From Candidatus Doudnabacteria bacterium (GTDB lineage: Bacteria > Patescibacteriota > Doudnabacteria > UBA920), in contig CAIVSE010000029.1 of NCBI GenBank assembly GCA_903908535.1, positions 1 through 43,121 of the forward strand: a stretch of 43,121 bases of DNA, given 5' to 3'. Within the stretch, counting starts at the first letter, position 1. Each line of letters starts with the position of its first letter. The translations under genes were made by a program, and so were the position numbers. The notes beneath the pieces were generated by a model. The model had not been told where the DNA came from. It made no database searches and saw only the letters and a program-made list of their open reading frames with translations. Below are positions 17,013 to 26,700 of the stretch, one piece after another.

Positions 17013-18612
17013 AAAAACCAATCATAAAGGGAAAGATAACGGGGCAACTTACGCCTTGCTTTATTGCCGTGTTTCGTCGGATAGACAGGCCAATGAAGGG
17101 CACGGTTTGGACAGCCAGGAATTGCGGTGCAGACAGTTTATAGAATCGCAAGGCTTGGTTTTTGATAGTCTGTACCAAGACGCCGCTTCCGGCGGTGGTA
17201 ATTACCAAGACCGTGCCGGAATGAATGAGATTATAAAGCACATTGATAAATTTCCTTACAGAAAATTTGTGGTTGTGGTTGATGATTTGTCCCGCTTATC
17301 CCGTGATACCAAAGCCTATTTAACTTTAAAAGAGGCTTTGAAAAACAGGCAGGTGGAGATGATGTCTCCAAATTTCCATTTTGATGACACGCCGGAAGGT
17401 GAATATATTGAGCAGGTTACAATGGCTGGCCATGAGCTGCAAAGGAAGGTAAATCGGCGGCAGGTTATTCAGAAGCAAAAGGCCAGACTGGAATCTGGCT
17501 ATTGGCCTTTTGGGAGTAAAAAGGGCTACACAATTAACAAGGTTGAGGGGCACGGCAAACTGGCAGAACCAAACAAAGAAGGGGATTTGCTCAAAGAAGC
17601 CTTAGAGGGTTTTGCCAGCGGCGTATTTATTCGGAAAATTGACGTCTGCCGTTTTCTATTGGAAAAAGGATTTTGGAAAACCCAAAGAGCAGAAAAATAT
17701 CTTGATAAAGTTACGGCCATATTAAGAGACCCTTTTTATGCTGGATATATTGAATACAGGCCGTGGGAAGTTTCCCGCCGCATAGGCCAGCACAAGAGCA
17801 TAATTTCGTTAGAGACCCACGAGCTAATTCAAAAGCGATTGCGTAAGGTGGATTTGAACGAGCGTGTCCGCATTGACACTTCACCAGATTTTCCGCTTCG
17901 TGGGCTAATAATTCACGACGAGTGCAAAGGCCATATTACCGGAGCTTGGTATAAAGGCAGGAAGGAAAAATACAGAAAATATGTTTGTCATACGGCAGGC
18001 TGCCCAAATTACAATAAACCGTTTGCGGCTAAAGATGTAGAGGGTCGCTTCCAAAAGGTGCTAGAAAAAGGAGCGTTAAAAAAACAAGTGGATGTTTTAG
18101 TAAAAAAGATGTTTGACCGAGTGTGGAGTGATGAAGTTTTAAAAATCAAGACTAGCGAACAAAGTTTAGGACAACAAAAAAGAACCTTAGAAAAAAGGCT
18201 CTCTGACCTTACCAATTTAATGCTGTCTGCTAAGTCGCCAGCCGTAAAGCGTAATTATGAAAAACAGATAGAAACGGCTGCAAATGAGCTTGAAGCAATT
18301 GAGGGTAAATCCATTGCCGGTATAGACTTAAACGTTCCTTATCAAACCGCCCTTGCAAAGGCCACAGGATTGCTAAAAATGCCCCATATAACGTGGAAAA
18401 AGCTCAATGTCCACGAACAGCACGGGCTATTCTTTTTCCTGTTTTTGGAAAAATTATCCTACTCTATAAAAGAGGGTTATCAAACCGCACAAATCCCTTA
18501 CGCAGCAAGGCTTTTTGAAGATTTTGCGGTCAAAGCACCCCAGTTGGTGGAGATGCCGGGAGTTAAACCCGGGTCCAAAACTTCTCAACCTTCTTATTGT
18601 TCACAAGATTAG
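16999..18612 (+). CDS. Large serine recombinase (resolvase + recombinase + zinc-ribbon/coiled coil)
   Basis: 537 aa; YCRVSSDRQANEGHGLDSQELRCRQF, VVDDLSRLSRD, CHTAGCPNYN, C-terminal coiled coil; last ~22 codons overlap the tmRNA gene antisense. Confidence 0.92.
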   Translation: MDKARKTNHKGKDNGATYALLYCRVSSDRQANEGHGLDSQELRCRQFIESQGLVFDSLYQDAASGGGNYQDRAGMNEIIKHIDKFPYRKFVVVVDDLSRLSRDTKAYLTLKEALKNRQVEMMSPNFHFDDTPEGEYIEQVTMAGHELQRKVNRRQVIQKQKARLESGYWPFGSKKGYTINKVEGHGKLAEPNKEGDLLKEALEGFASGVFIRKIDVCRFLLEKGFWKTQRAEKYLDKVTAILRDPFYAGYIEYRPWEVSRRIGQHKSIISLETHELIQKRLRKVDLNERVRIDTSPDFPLRGLIIHDECKGHITGAWYKGRKEKYRKYVCHTAGCPNYNKPFAAKDVEGRFQKVLEKGALKKQVDVLVKKMFDRVWSDEVLKIKTSEQSLGQQKRTLEKRLSDLTNLMLSAKSPAVKRNYEKQIETAANELEAIEGKSIAGIDLNVPYQTALAKATGLLKMPHITWKKLNVHEQHGLFFFLFLEKLSYSIKEGYQTAQIPYAARLFEDFAVKAPQLVEMPGVKPGSKTSQPSYCSQD

Positions 18613-18938
18613 CCGGTTAAATGCTTTGATGAAGTTAACCGGCAACCACATTCATCAAAGTTAATTTACGTTGTCTTAGTTTTGCCGGTGCAAATTAAAC
18701 GGGCAAAAAGCAGCCCCGAATAAACCTATTGCTCTTCAGCGAGGGCGCGCTAAAGGATAGGGTGCAGCTTAATAAATTAAGCTAACACAGGCTGAAGCTG
18801 GTTTGCGTTAGCAAATGCAGCCTGAACCTTAGACCATGCTGTTGCATTGGTGTTTGCCTGGCGGATTTACGAGTCACTTAGGCTTGCTCGTCTTGCATAG
18901 AAAAAGATTTTAAAGTCCTGTCAAAATCCGTCATCCCC
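18545..18938 (-). ncRNA. ssrA: Transfer-messenger RNA (tmRNA)
   Basis: 5' GGGGATGACGGATTTTGACAGGAC... and 3' ...GGACCCGGGTTTAACTCCCGGCATCTCCACCA; acceptor stem GGGGATG/CATCTCC pairs; tag ORF 18857..18777 ANTNATAWSKVQAAFANANQLQPVLA*; stop within hairpin AGCTTAAtttATTAAGCT. Confidence 0.93.
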
Positions 18939-18990
18939 ATAATGTTGTACGGGATAAATCCCATGGTTATTATTGTAGTACAAAAAATAT

Positions 18991-19024
18991 AAAAAAACAA
19001 GAGCGGGTCCGCGGACGCGCTCTT
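18991..19024 (-). terminator. Rho-independent terminator of the PEP-CTERM-like gene
   Basis: Minus strand AAGAGCGcgtccgcggacccgCTCTT followed by GTTTTTTT. Confidence 0.75.
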
Positions 19025-19040
19025 GGGTATGGTTAATGGA

Positions 19041-19625
19041 CTAAACGGTTTCTCTCTTTCTTTTACAGGCCGTCACAACGGCCAAAAGAGCAGTGGCGCC
19101 GATTACCATGGCGCCGGTCTTTGGTTCCGGCGTATTTTCCACCTCCAGGGTCGGCCCCGTAATTAGGCTGTTTGGCCCGCTATAGGGTGCCGAATCGTCA
19201 AATCCGTTGCCTGTTACGCCACCCACCGGAATTGAAATTTGGATACTGCCGGGGCCATCCGTGACGTCGCCGCGGATTTGGAATTCCACGGAGGCGTCCG
19301 AGCCAACAACGTAAGGGAACGTAAATCCGTCCGTGGGGCCGGGGCTGGAAATTATAGTCCCCAGTTCGTAGACGTAGGTGCCGTCGGTCCACAGTTCCAG
19401 ATTTTTCACCAGGACGCCTGTGACATCCAGGTTTATGTTCATGCCGGACAGATTCAGCGTTTCGGCCGCGGGATTGAAGACGTCAATTACGGCCAAAACG
19501 TTATTGGTTGTACCGGGAATAAACGGCCCGGTTGGGGTTAGTGGGTCAAACCCCACGGTAATGCCATTGGCGCTAGCTGTTGTTAAAAAACAAGCCGCCA
19601 GAAAAACTGCCGTTAGTGTTTTCAT
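19041..19625 (-). CDS. Secreted protein with PEP-CTERM-like sorting signal
   Basis: Signal peptide MKTLTAVFLAACFLTTASA; C-terminus TPEPKTGAMVIGATALLAVVTACKRKRETV; SD GGAGGAAGC before the ATG. Confidence 0.65.
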   Translation of the reverse strand: MKTLTAVFLAACFLTTASANGITVGFDPLTPTGPFIPGTTNNVLAVIDVFNPAAETLNLSGMNINLDVTGVLVKNLELWTDGTYVYELGTIISSPGPTDGFTFPYVVGSDASVEFQIRGDVTDGPGSIQISIPVGGVTGNGFDDSAPYSGPNSLITGPTLEVENTPEPKTGAMVIGATALLAVVTACKRKRETV

Positions 19626-19686
19626 GCTTCCTCCAGTTCCAGTTTTATATTATATATAAGGCAGAGATTTATGTCAAGAAGCGCGC

Positions 19687-19727
19687 TAAAAAACCACCCC
19701 GGGTTTTTATTGGGATGGTTTTTTATC
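19687..19727. terminator. Bidirectional-looking terminator hairpin
   Basis: AAACCACCCC...GGGATGGTTTTTT; serves the minus-strand gene at 19742. Confidence 0.6.
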
Positions 19728-19741
19728 TTTTTATGTTCTGT

Positions 19742-19957
19742 TTACATTTCCGGCAGGGCGTCGAACTTTGGCTTAAAATCTTCCATCCATTTTGTAGTTT
19801 GTTCCGGAGTCATTTTTTTTATATTAGCGGCCATTTCCGGATGGGCCTGGGTAACGTGACCCATGCCGTCTTTGACCAGTTCTTCGGCGGTATTACCACT
19901 AAGCATTACGGTGCAATCTGCCGGTCCGCCCATTTGGGCGCATGTCATTTGTTTCAT
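19742..19957 (-). CDS. DUF1059-like small protein
   Basis: 71 aa; MTCAQMGGPADCTVMLSGNTAEELVKDGMGHVTQAHPEM. Confidence 0.65.
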   Translation of the reverse strand: MKQMTCAQMGGPADCTVMLSGNTAEELVKDGMGHVTQAHPEMAANIKKMTPEQTTKWMEDFKPKFDALPEM

Positions 19958-20364
19958 AATATTTTACCTTTCTTTTTCCCGTCCGCTTTCTTTGGGTGGC
20001 GAATGGCGGATGCCGGGCGATTATTTTTTAGTTGTTTGGAAATGTTTTTCCAGTGCCTGCGCATGTCGTCGGCCATGGCCCTAAGATCTGCCGGATTGAC
20101 ATTCTTGAGCTTGCCATACTTTTCTGTAATTTGGCTGACAACTTTTTGGTAGTTTTCCTCGGATAAATCTTTAAGGTTTTCCAGTTTTTCCACCACTTCG
20201 CCTTTGGCTTTTATCATCCAACCTTTCATTTGCCTGCGGTTTTGCGCGGAATGCTTACTGCCGTAAAAGTAGTAGGCGCCCGCTGCCGCGGCAGCCAAAG
20301 CCGCCAGACCCATGCCAAGGCCGGTTTTAGTTTCTGTTGACATCTGCTTGTTGTTTTGTGCCAT
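19954..20364 (-). CDS. YtxH-like membrane-anchored protein
   Basis: 136 aa; GLGMGLAALAAAAAGAYYFYGSK followed by a charged helical region. Confidence 0.55.
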   Translation of the reverse strand: MAQNNKQMSTETKTGLGMGLAALAAAAAGAYYFYGSKHSAQNRRQMKGWMIKAKGEVVEKLENLKDLSEENYQKVVSQITEKYGKLKNVNPADLRAMADDMRRHWKNISKQLKNNRPASAIRHPKKADGKKKGKIL

Positions 20365-20380
20365 AATGACCTTTCTATGA

Positions 20381-20644
20381 TTATTTTTGTGAGCGTTTAT
20401 AAAGGTTGTTAAAAAATTTCACAAAGTAGCGGAGTTTGGCGCCCTGGTGCTTGACGTTGTCACGCAGTTCGCCGATGTCTTCGGCCAAAGCGTCGGCTTC
20501 GGCCCGGGCCTTGCCGGCGATATATTTGATGTCGCGCAGAATTTTGATGCCATAAATTGTGGCAATGGCCAAAATCACAGTTAAGACCACAACCGCAATG
20601 GTGGTTATATAAAAGAAGACGTCCATTTTCATAAAGTCTGTCAT
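20381..20644 (-). CDS. Small membrane protein (DUF948-like)
   Basis: Likely start MTDFMKMDVFFYITT at 20644; TGCTATAAT on the minus strand exactly 6 nt upstream. Confidence 0.5.
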   Translation of the reverse strand: MTDFMKMDVFFYITTIAVVVLTVILAIATIYGIKILRDIKYIAGKARAEADALAEDIGELRDNVKHQGAKLRYFVKFFNNLYKRSQK

Positions 20645-20688
20645 GCGGGTATTATAGCACGGAAACACAATGGGAACCATTGTGCACT

Positions 20689-21228
20689 CTACCGCCCATA
20701 TTTCCTAAACAGTTCCTCCAGAATATTTTGGTACAGTTGACGTGTGCTTTCATCATGTCCGACCTCCAAAACTTCATCATTTATCGTAGTGGCGGCCGAA
20801 GTCCAGTTATAAGATCCCGACGCGTAAATCTGGTCGGTCACCACAGCCTTCATATGCATAATGCCCTGGCTGTTTTGTTCGTACACGGGAATGCCGTGGC
20901 TGCGCAAATCATCAATCAATTTTTTTTGTCCGCTGGCGGTTTGGTACTGCTGGGTATCGGTAATGCCAATCACCGTCACTCCTCTATATTTGGCGGCCAG
21001 CAAAGCGCTTTCAATATCCTGCCGCGTAAAAGTATAGACGGCAAAATACACAAAACTGCGGGCGTTTTGGATGGCGCTGATAATTTCCTTATTCAGTTCG
21101 TGTTCCTGGTTGTAGTAGACTTTAGTTTCGTGTTTTGGTAAGTACTGGCGATAATAATACAGCCCTAAGCAACTAGTGGCAAGGAACGCGATGATCAACA
21201 AATAAGCGGCATCGCGTTTTAACTTCAT
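20689..21228 (-). CDS. Phospholipase D-like (single HKD) protein, Nuc-type
   Basis: 179 aa; N-terminal TM; HMKAVVTDQIYASGSYNWTSAA. Confidence 0.85.
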   Translation of the reverse strand: MKLKRDAAYLLIIAFLATSCLGLYYYRQYLPKHETKVYYNQEHELNKEIISAIQNARSFVYFAVYTFTRQDIESALLAAKYRGVTVIGITDTQQYQTASGQKKLIDDLRSHGIPVYEQNSQGIMHMKAVVTDQIYASGSYNWTSAATTINDEVLEVGHDESTRQLYQNILEELFRKYGR

Positions 21229-21229
21229 T

Positions 21230-21667
21230 TTATTTATTTATATGCTCACGGATTTCCTTTTGGCTTTCCCGTTTTTTTATGTATTCCCGTTTGTCGGTTT
21301 TTTTGCGGGCCTTGCCCAGGCCAACAGTCATTTTAACCAAACCGCGGTGGCCGGCAAAAATTTCCAGGGGGATGATGGTCAAGCCTTTTTCTTTGCCGAT
21401 AAGTTGATTAATCTCCGCTTTGTTTAATAGCAGGAAGCGGCTATGGGTAGGGTTGTAGCTTTCGTTATGGGCGTATTTGTAGGGGCCAATGTGGCAATTA
21501 ATAAGGCTGACCGCGCCGGGGGAAACAGTTACGTAAGCGCCGGCTAAGGAAACATTGCCGGCCTTTACCGATTTAACTTCCGGGCCTGTTAAAACCAGCC
21601 CGGCCGTAAGGACCTGCTTAATATCGTAGTCATAATGCGCGCGCGTGTTTTTGGCGAGTGGCTTCAT
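21230..21667 (-). CDS. smpB: SsrA-binding protein SmpB
   Basis: 145 aa; NTRAHYDYDIKQVLTAGLVLTGPEVKSVKAGNVSLAGAYV. Confidence 0.95.
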   Translation of the reverse strand: MKPLAKNTRAHYDYDIKQVLTAGLVLTGPEVKSVKAGNVSLAGAYVTVSPGAVSLINCHIGPYKYAHNESYNPTHSRFLLLNKAEINQLIGKEKGLTIIPLEIFAGHRGLVKMTVGLGKARKKTDKREYIKKRESQKEIREHINK

Positions 21668-21838
21668 ATATTAATAGTTTAGCAGGGTGTTATTGTTTTT
21701 AACAGAGAGGGTCTTGTCCACCCCATGTGGATAAAAATGTCCCTGTCCCGCGTATTTAAAGGAGGTGAAGATGAAATTGTGTTCATAAAAATGTTATGAT
21801 TTTGTTATCTCGGTTCAATCCCCGGCGGGTCCTCCATA

Positions 21839-21928
21839 TTGACAGACATGTTTAATCTGTTAAAATGTTTATGGTAGGAACGAGCTTAACTAGTGATTCA
21901 TAAACCCCCTGCAAGCGGGGGTTTTGTT
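21839..21928 (+). promoter_or_regulatory. Promoter (TTGACA-16-TAAAAT), 10-codon ORF and terminator upstream of argS
   Basis: TTGACA 21839-21844, TAAAAT 21861-21866, ATG..TAA 21871-21903 (MVGTSLTSDS), hairpin CCCCCtGCaaGCGGGGG then TTTTG. Confidence 0.5.
21904..21926 (+). terminator. Rho-independent terminator
   Basis: ACCCCCTGCaaGCGGGGGTTTTG. Confidence 0.75.
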
Positions 21929-21983
21929 AAATTTGTGAAACGGGAGAAATTATTGTATAATACCAGCACTTATATCCAAAGAA

Positions 21984-23714
21984 ATGACCGGTGAAACACC
22001 TAAAAAATACCTGCAAAAATTGCTCAATTCAGCGCTGGAAGCCTTAGCTTTTCCGGCCGCGAATTTGGAAATTACCGTGCCCGAGTCCAGGTTTGGCGAC
22101 TATGCCAGTAATGCCGCCCTGGTTTTGGCCAAACAGCTGAAGCAAAATCCCAAAGCAATTGCCGCACAAATAATAGAGCAGATGCTCAAACTGGATGTTG
22201 ATAAAAACATTGCCTCGGCGCAGGAAGTCGGCGGGTTTATTAATTTTTCGCTGACGGCCAATTTTTTGGCGGAATCCGCCTGCCAAATGACGGAAGGAAT
22301 AGAAATTGACCAAATCGGTGACGGCCAAAAAGTCGTATTTGAATATTCCAGCCCTAACACCAATAAGCCTTTGCATATTGGCCACACGCGTAACGACGTT
22401 TACGGCATGGCCTGCATAAATTTATTAAAAGCTATCGGTTACAACGTCACTTCCTGCGAAATTATCAACGACCGCGGCATCCATATAATGAAGAGTGTGT
22501 TGATGTACCAAAAGTTTGGCGCCGGCAAAACCCCGGAAACAGAAAAGATTAAGCCCGACCATTTTGTAGGCGATTTTTACGTGATGTTCGCCATGGAAGC
22601 AGCCAAGAGCCCTGAAATAGAAAAACAACTGCTGGCCGAAGCCCAGGAACTGTTACAAAAATGGGAAGCCGGGGACGCGGAAGTCCGAAAAATTTGGGAA
22701 AAGATGAACAGCTGGTTTTACGAAGGCCTTGAGCGAACCTACCAAAAAGAAGGCTCGCGGTTTGATGAAGTTGATTACGAAAGCCAAATTTTTGATAAAG
22801 GGCGCGAAGTTGTGATGCAGGGTTTGGGAAAGGGAATATTTAAAAAAGAAGATGATGGCAGCGTTTACGTGGACTTAACAGATGAAGGTTTGGATAAAAA
22901 ATACCTGCTCCGCAAAGACGGCACGACTTTGTATATTACGCAGGACATATATTTGTGGCAGCAGCGGAACCAAAAATACCATCCGAATGCCGCGGTTGTG
23001 ACCACATCCGCCGAACAGACCTATCATTTTAAAGTTTTAAAAAGGATTTTTGAACTTTTGGAATTTCCCTGGGCGCAAAATTTTCTGCACTTGCCTTATG
23101 AACACGTTTATTTGGGCCAAACTAAAATGTCTTCCCGCGGCGGTAATACGGTTTCGGCTGATGACTTGCTAAAAATGACCAAAGATAAAGTCCGAAATTT
23201 GATGCAGACTTTGGAAAAAGCCAAAGGCAGCAGCATTAACAACGAACTGGTGGAACAAATTGCCTTTGGCGCCATTAAGTACGGCTATTTAAAGTACGAG
23301 CCAAACACCAGAATTTATTTTGATGTTGAGCAGACCATCTCGCTCCAGGGCAATACCGGGCCATACATACAATACGCCTTTGCCCGTGTTAGCAGCATTT
23401 TGCACAAGGCCGGCATGCATGCCAAAGTCCGCATGGACCTGTTAAAGTTACCGGAAGAACTGGGGTTAATTAAGGCCATGCTTAACTATTCCGATGTTGT
23501 GCTTTTGTCCGCCCGGCAGTACAAGCCCAACTTATTGTGCAATTATCTTTACGAATTGGCCGCGGAATTTAACAAATTTTATAACGCGGTGCCGGTACTG
23601 GCCACGGAAGATATTATTATGCGGAACCAACGGCTAACTTTGCTGGACGCGGTTGCCAATGTCTTAAAACACGGTTTAAATTTATTGGGTATAGAAGCGC
23701 CAGAGGAAATGTAG
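21984..23714 (+). CDS. argS: Arginyl-tRNA synthetase
   Basis: 576 aa; EYSSPNTNKPLHIGHTRND (HIGH), TKMSSRGGNTVSADDLL, NTGPYIQYAFARVSSI. Confidence 0.95.
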   Translation: MTGETPKKYLQKLLNSALEALAFPAANLEITVPESRFGDYASNAALVLAKQLKQNPKAIAAQIIEQMLKLDVDKNIASAQEVGGFINFSLTANFLAESACQMTEGIEIDQIGDGQKVVFEYSSPNTNKPLHIGHTRNDVYGMACINLLKAIGYNVTSCEIINDRGIHIMKSVLMYQKFGAGKTPETEKIKPDHFVGDFYVMFAMEAAKSPEIEKQLLAEAQELLQKWEAGDAEVRKIWEKMNSWFYEGLERTYQKEGSRFDEVDYESQIFDKGREVVMQGLGKGIFKKEDDGSVYVDLTDEGLDKKYLLRKDGTTLYITQDIYLWQQRNQKYHPNAAVVTTSAEQTYHFKVLKRIFELLEFPWAQNFLHLPYEHVYLGQTKMSSRGGNTVSADDLLKMTKDKVRNLMQTLEKAKGSSINNELVEQIAFGAIKYGYLKYEPNTRIYFDVEQTISLQGNTGPYIQYAFARVSSILHKAGMHAKVRMDLLKLPEELGLIKAMLNYSDVVLLSARQYKPNLLCNYLYELAAEFNKFYNAVPVLATEDIIMRNQRLTLLDAVANVLKHGLNLLGIEAPEEM

Positions 23715-23744
23715 CACCACAGATAAAAATTAACTAATTTATTT

Positions 23745-26700
23745 ATGGCGGACGAAAAACCACAACAAAGTACCCCGAATTTTAACGACCTGGAAAAAGA
23801 CATTTTAAAGTTTTGGGAAGAGAGTAAAATTTTTGAAAAGTCATTGGAGCAGACCAAAGGCGGCGAGCCGTATATTTTTTACGATGGCCCGCCGTTCGCC
23901 ACGGGTTTGCCGCACTACGGCAGTATTTTGCCGTCGGTGATTAAAGACGCCGTTCCGCGCTATCAGACCATGAAGGGCCGTTTTGTGCGGCGCCGCTGGG
24001 GCTGGGATTGCCACGGCCTGCCCATTGAGAATTTGGTGGAAAAGAATCTAAAAATTTCCGGCAAAAAACAAATAGAAGAAATCGGCGTGGAGCGCTTTAA
24101 CAAAGTTTGCCGCGACAACGTTTTGAATTTCGCCCAGGAGTGGGGCAAGGTTATTAACCGCGTGGCCCGCTGGGTGGATTTTGAAAATTCCTACAAGACC
24201 ATGGACAACACCTACATGGAAAGCGTGTGGTGGGGCTTAAAGCAAACCTGGGACAAAGGTTTAATTTACGAAGACCGCAAAGTTTTGCTGTACTGCTCCC
24301 GCTGCGAAACGCCCATCTCCAACTTTGAAGTCGCCATGGACAATTCCTACCGCGACATTACCGAAGAATCCGTTTACGCTAAATTCCGGCTGGTACCGCG
24401 TCAGCGCATTCGCGATGACCTGATTAATGACAAAACCTTTGCTTTAGCCTGGACCACCACACCGTGGACTTTGCCCGGCAATACCGCTTTGAACGTGGGA
24501 CCGGATATTGCTTATATAATGATTGAGGCCGAAAATGGCGAACGCTATATTTTGGCTAAAGAACGGTTGTCTATAATAGACGGGTCTTACGAAGTTGTTA
24601 TGGAGTTTCCGGCCCGGTCTTTGGAGGGCCTGGAGTATGAACCGTTATACGAAGGCGTTATTCCGGACGCGCACCATGAGGCTCCCGCGGGTTATCCGCC
24701 GTTAGTCGGCGGCAATTTCGCGCGCGCCCACAAAATATATTTGGCTGACTTCGTGACCACCACTGACGGTACCGGCATTGTCCACAACGCGGCCATGTAT
24801 GGCGAAGAAGATTATCAATTAGCTAAGGAAAAAGATTTGCCCCGCGTGGATATGCTGGACCATAAAGGCCAGTATTTGCCCATTGCGCCGGAACATTTGC
24901 GCGGCGTGTTCTTTAAGGATGCCGACAAAATTGTTTTGGCGGATTTGGCGGAAAAGGGTTTAGTCTACAAAATCGAAAACTACACTCACAGCTATCCGCA
25001 TTGTTACCGCTGCGCCACGCCGCTGTTTTATAACGCCCTGCCGGCCTGGTTTATTGGGGTGCAAAAAGTTAAGCAGGACATGCTGGAGCTGAACAAAAAT
25101 ATTAACTGGTATCCGGAGCATTTAAAATTCGGCCGCTTCCAGCAGGGCATAGAAAACGCGCCGGACTGGAATATTTCCCGTAACCGCTATTGGGCCACGG
25201 CTCTGCCATTTTGGAAATGTGAGAATAGGGATTGCCGGCATGTGGTTTGTGTGGAATCGGTTAAGGATTTGCAGGAAAAGTCCGGAAATTTCGCAGAAGT
25301 TTACCCTAATTTTAAAGGCAATGTCTCCAGCCTTGAGGAAATAGATTTACACAAGCCTTACATAGACAATATTGTTTTAAAGTGCGAAAAATGCGGCGGC
25401 GTGCAAAAGCGCGTGCCGGAAGTGGTGGACTGCTGGGTGGAAAGCGGCAGTATGCCGTTCGCGGAACTGCATTACCCGTTTGAAAACCAGGAACAGTTTA
25501 AAAACCGTTTCCCCTCCGATTTTGTGACGGAATATATACCCCAAACCCGGGCCTGGTTTTATGTCATGCATGTTTTGAGCACTGTTTTATTTGGCCAGGC
25601 GCCGTTTAAAAATGTTATGACCACCGGAACCATTTTAGGCGAGGACGGCACTAAAATGTCCAAGTCCAAAGGCAATTATCCGGACGCCAATATTGTCATA
25701 GAAAAATACGGCGCCGACGCCCTGCGTTTTTATCTTTTAACCAGCCCGGTGACGGCCGGGGAAGACATGAATTTTTCCGAGCGCAGCGTCCAGGAAGTTA
25801 ACCGTAAGTTGAGTTTGATTTTGTATAATGTCTGGAGTTTTTACAGGATGTACGAAAAAGGGAAAATTCCAACTGCCAAATATCAAATTTCAAATGACGC
25901 CAACATTTTAGACCGGTGGGTGCTGGCCAAGTTAAACCAGACCGGCGAGGATGTTACAAAGTATTTGGACAACTATGATACCGTGCGCGCCGGCAAAGCC
26001 GTTTTGGATTTCGTCAATGAACTTTCCACCTGGTATGTCAGGCGCAGCCGCGACCGCATGAAGGGCGGCAACGGCGCCGCGGCCCTGCAGACCCTGGGTT
26101 ATGTTTTGGCGGAAACTGCCAAGCTTTTGGCGCCGTTTATGCCGTTTTTGGCTGACTTTATTTACCGCGACGTTACGGAAGCGGAATCGGTCCATTTAGC
26201 GCCGTGGACAGTTTTTGCAGAGCAGGCTGATCAGGCTGTGTTGGAGCAAATGCAAGTCATGCGCGAACTGGTGGAAGTTGGCCTGTCGCTCCGCAAGGAC
26301 AGTGGCCTTAAAGTCCGCCAGCCCCTGGCCGAGCTGGAATATCATTTAAAAAATAACCAGATGCTTTCGCCGGAGCTGGAAAAAGTTTTGGCCGAAGAGA
26401 TGAACGTTAAACTGGTCAGCGGCCGCGGCGACTTTGTGCCCAAAAACGGCTGGGTCTTTAAGGACGCCCAGAATTTTAAACTGGCCTTAAATACCGTACT
26501 GACCGAAGAACTGAAAGCCGAAGGCCTGGCCCGCGAGCTGGAACGCCAGGTCCAGGACCTGCGCAAAAAGAGCGGACTGAAGGTGGGGGATTTGGTGGAT
26601 GTGTATTACAATACCCAAAGTCCCGAGCTGGAGCAGGCTTTGCTGAATTTGCTGGACCGCAAAAAAACCTTTGTCAGCCAAATCTCCAAGAGCTTTGAGG

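Larger units (their letters stand above)
11407..18550 (+). mobile_element. Putative integrative element inserted at the tmRNA 3' end (serine recombinase-encoded)
   Basis: Large serine recombinase abuts and overlaps the tmRNA 3' end; TGGTGG shared at both proposed ends (11407-11412, 18545-18550); orphan minus-strand terminator just outside the left end; AT-richer accessory gene content. Confidence 0.6.

Noticed and set aside
21761-21836. Complete 76-nt tRNA gene
   Set aside because: Length and 3' end are suggestive and a TCATA/TATGA stem-loop exists, but there is no T33, no D-arm and no 7-bp acceptor pairing. Kept only as a possible remnant.
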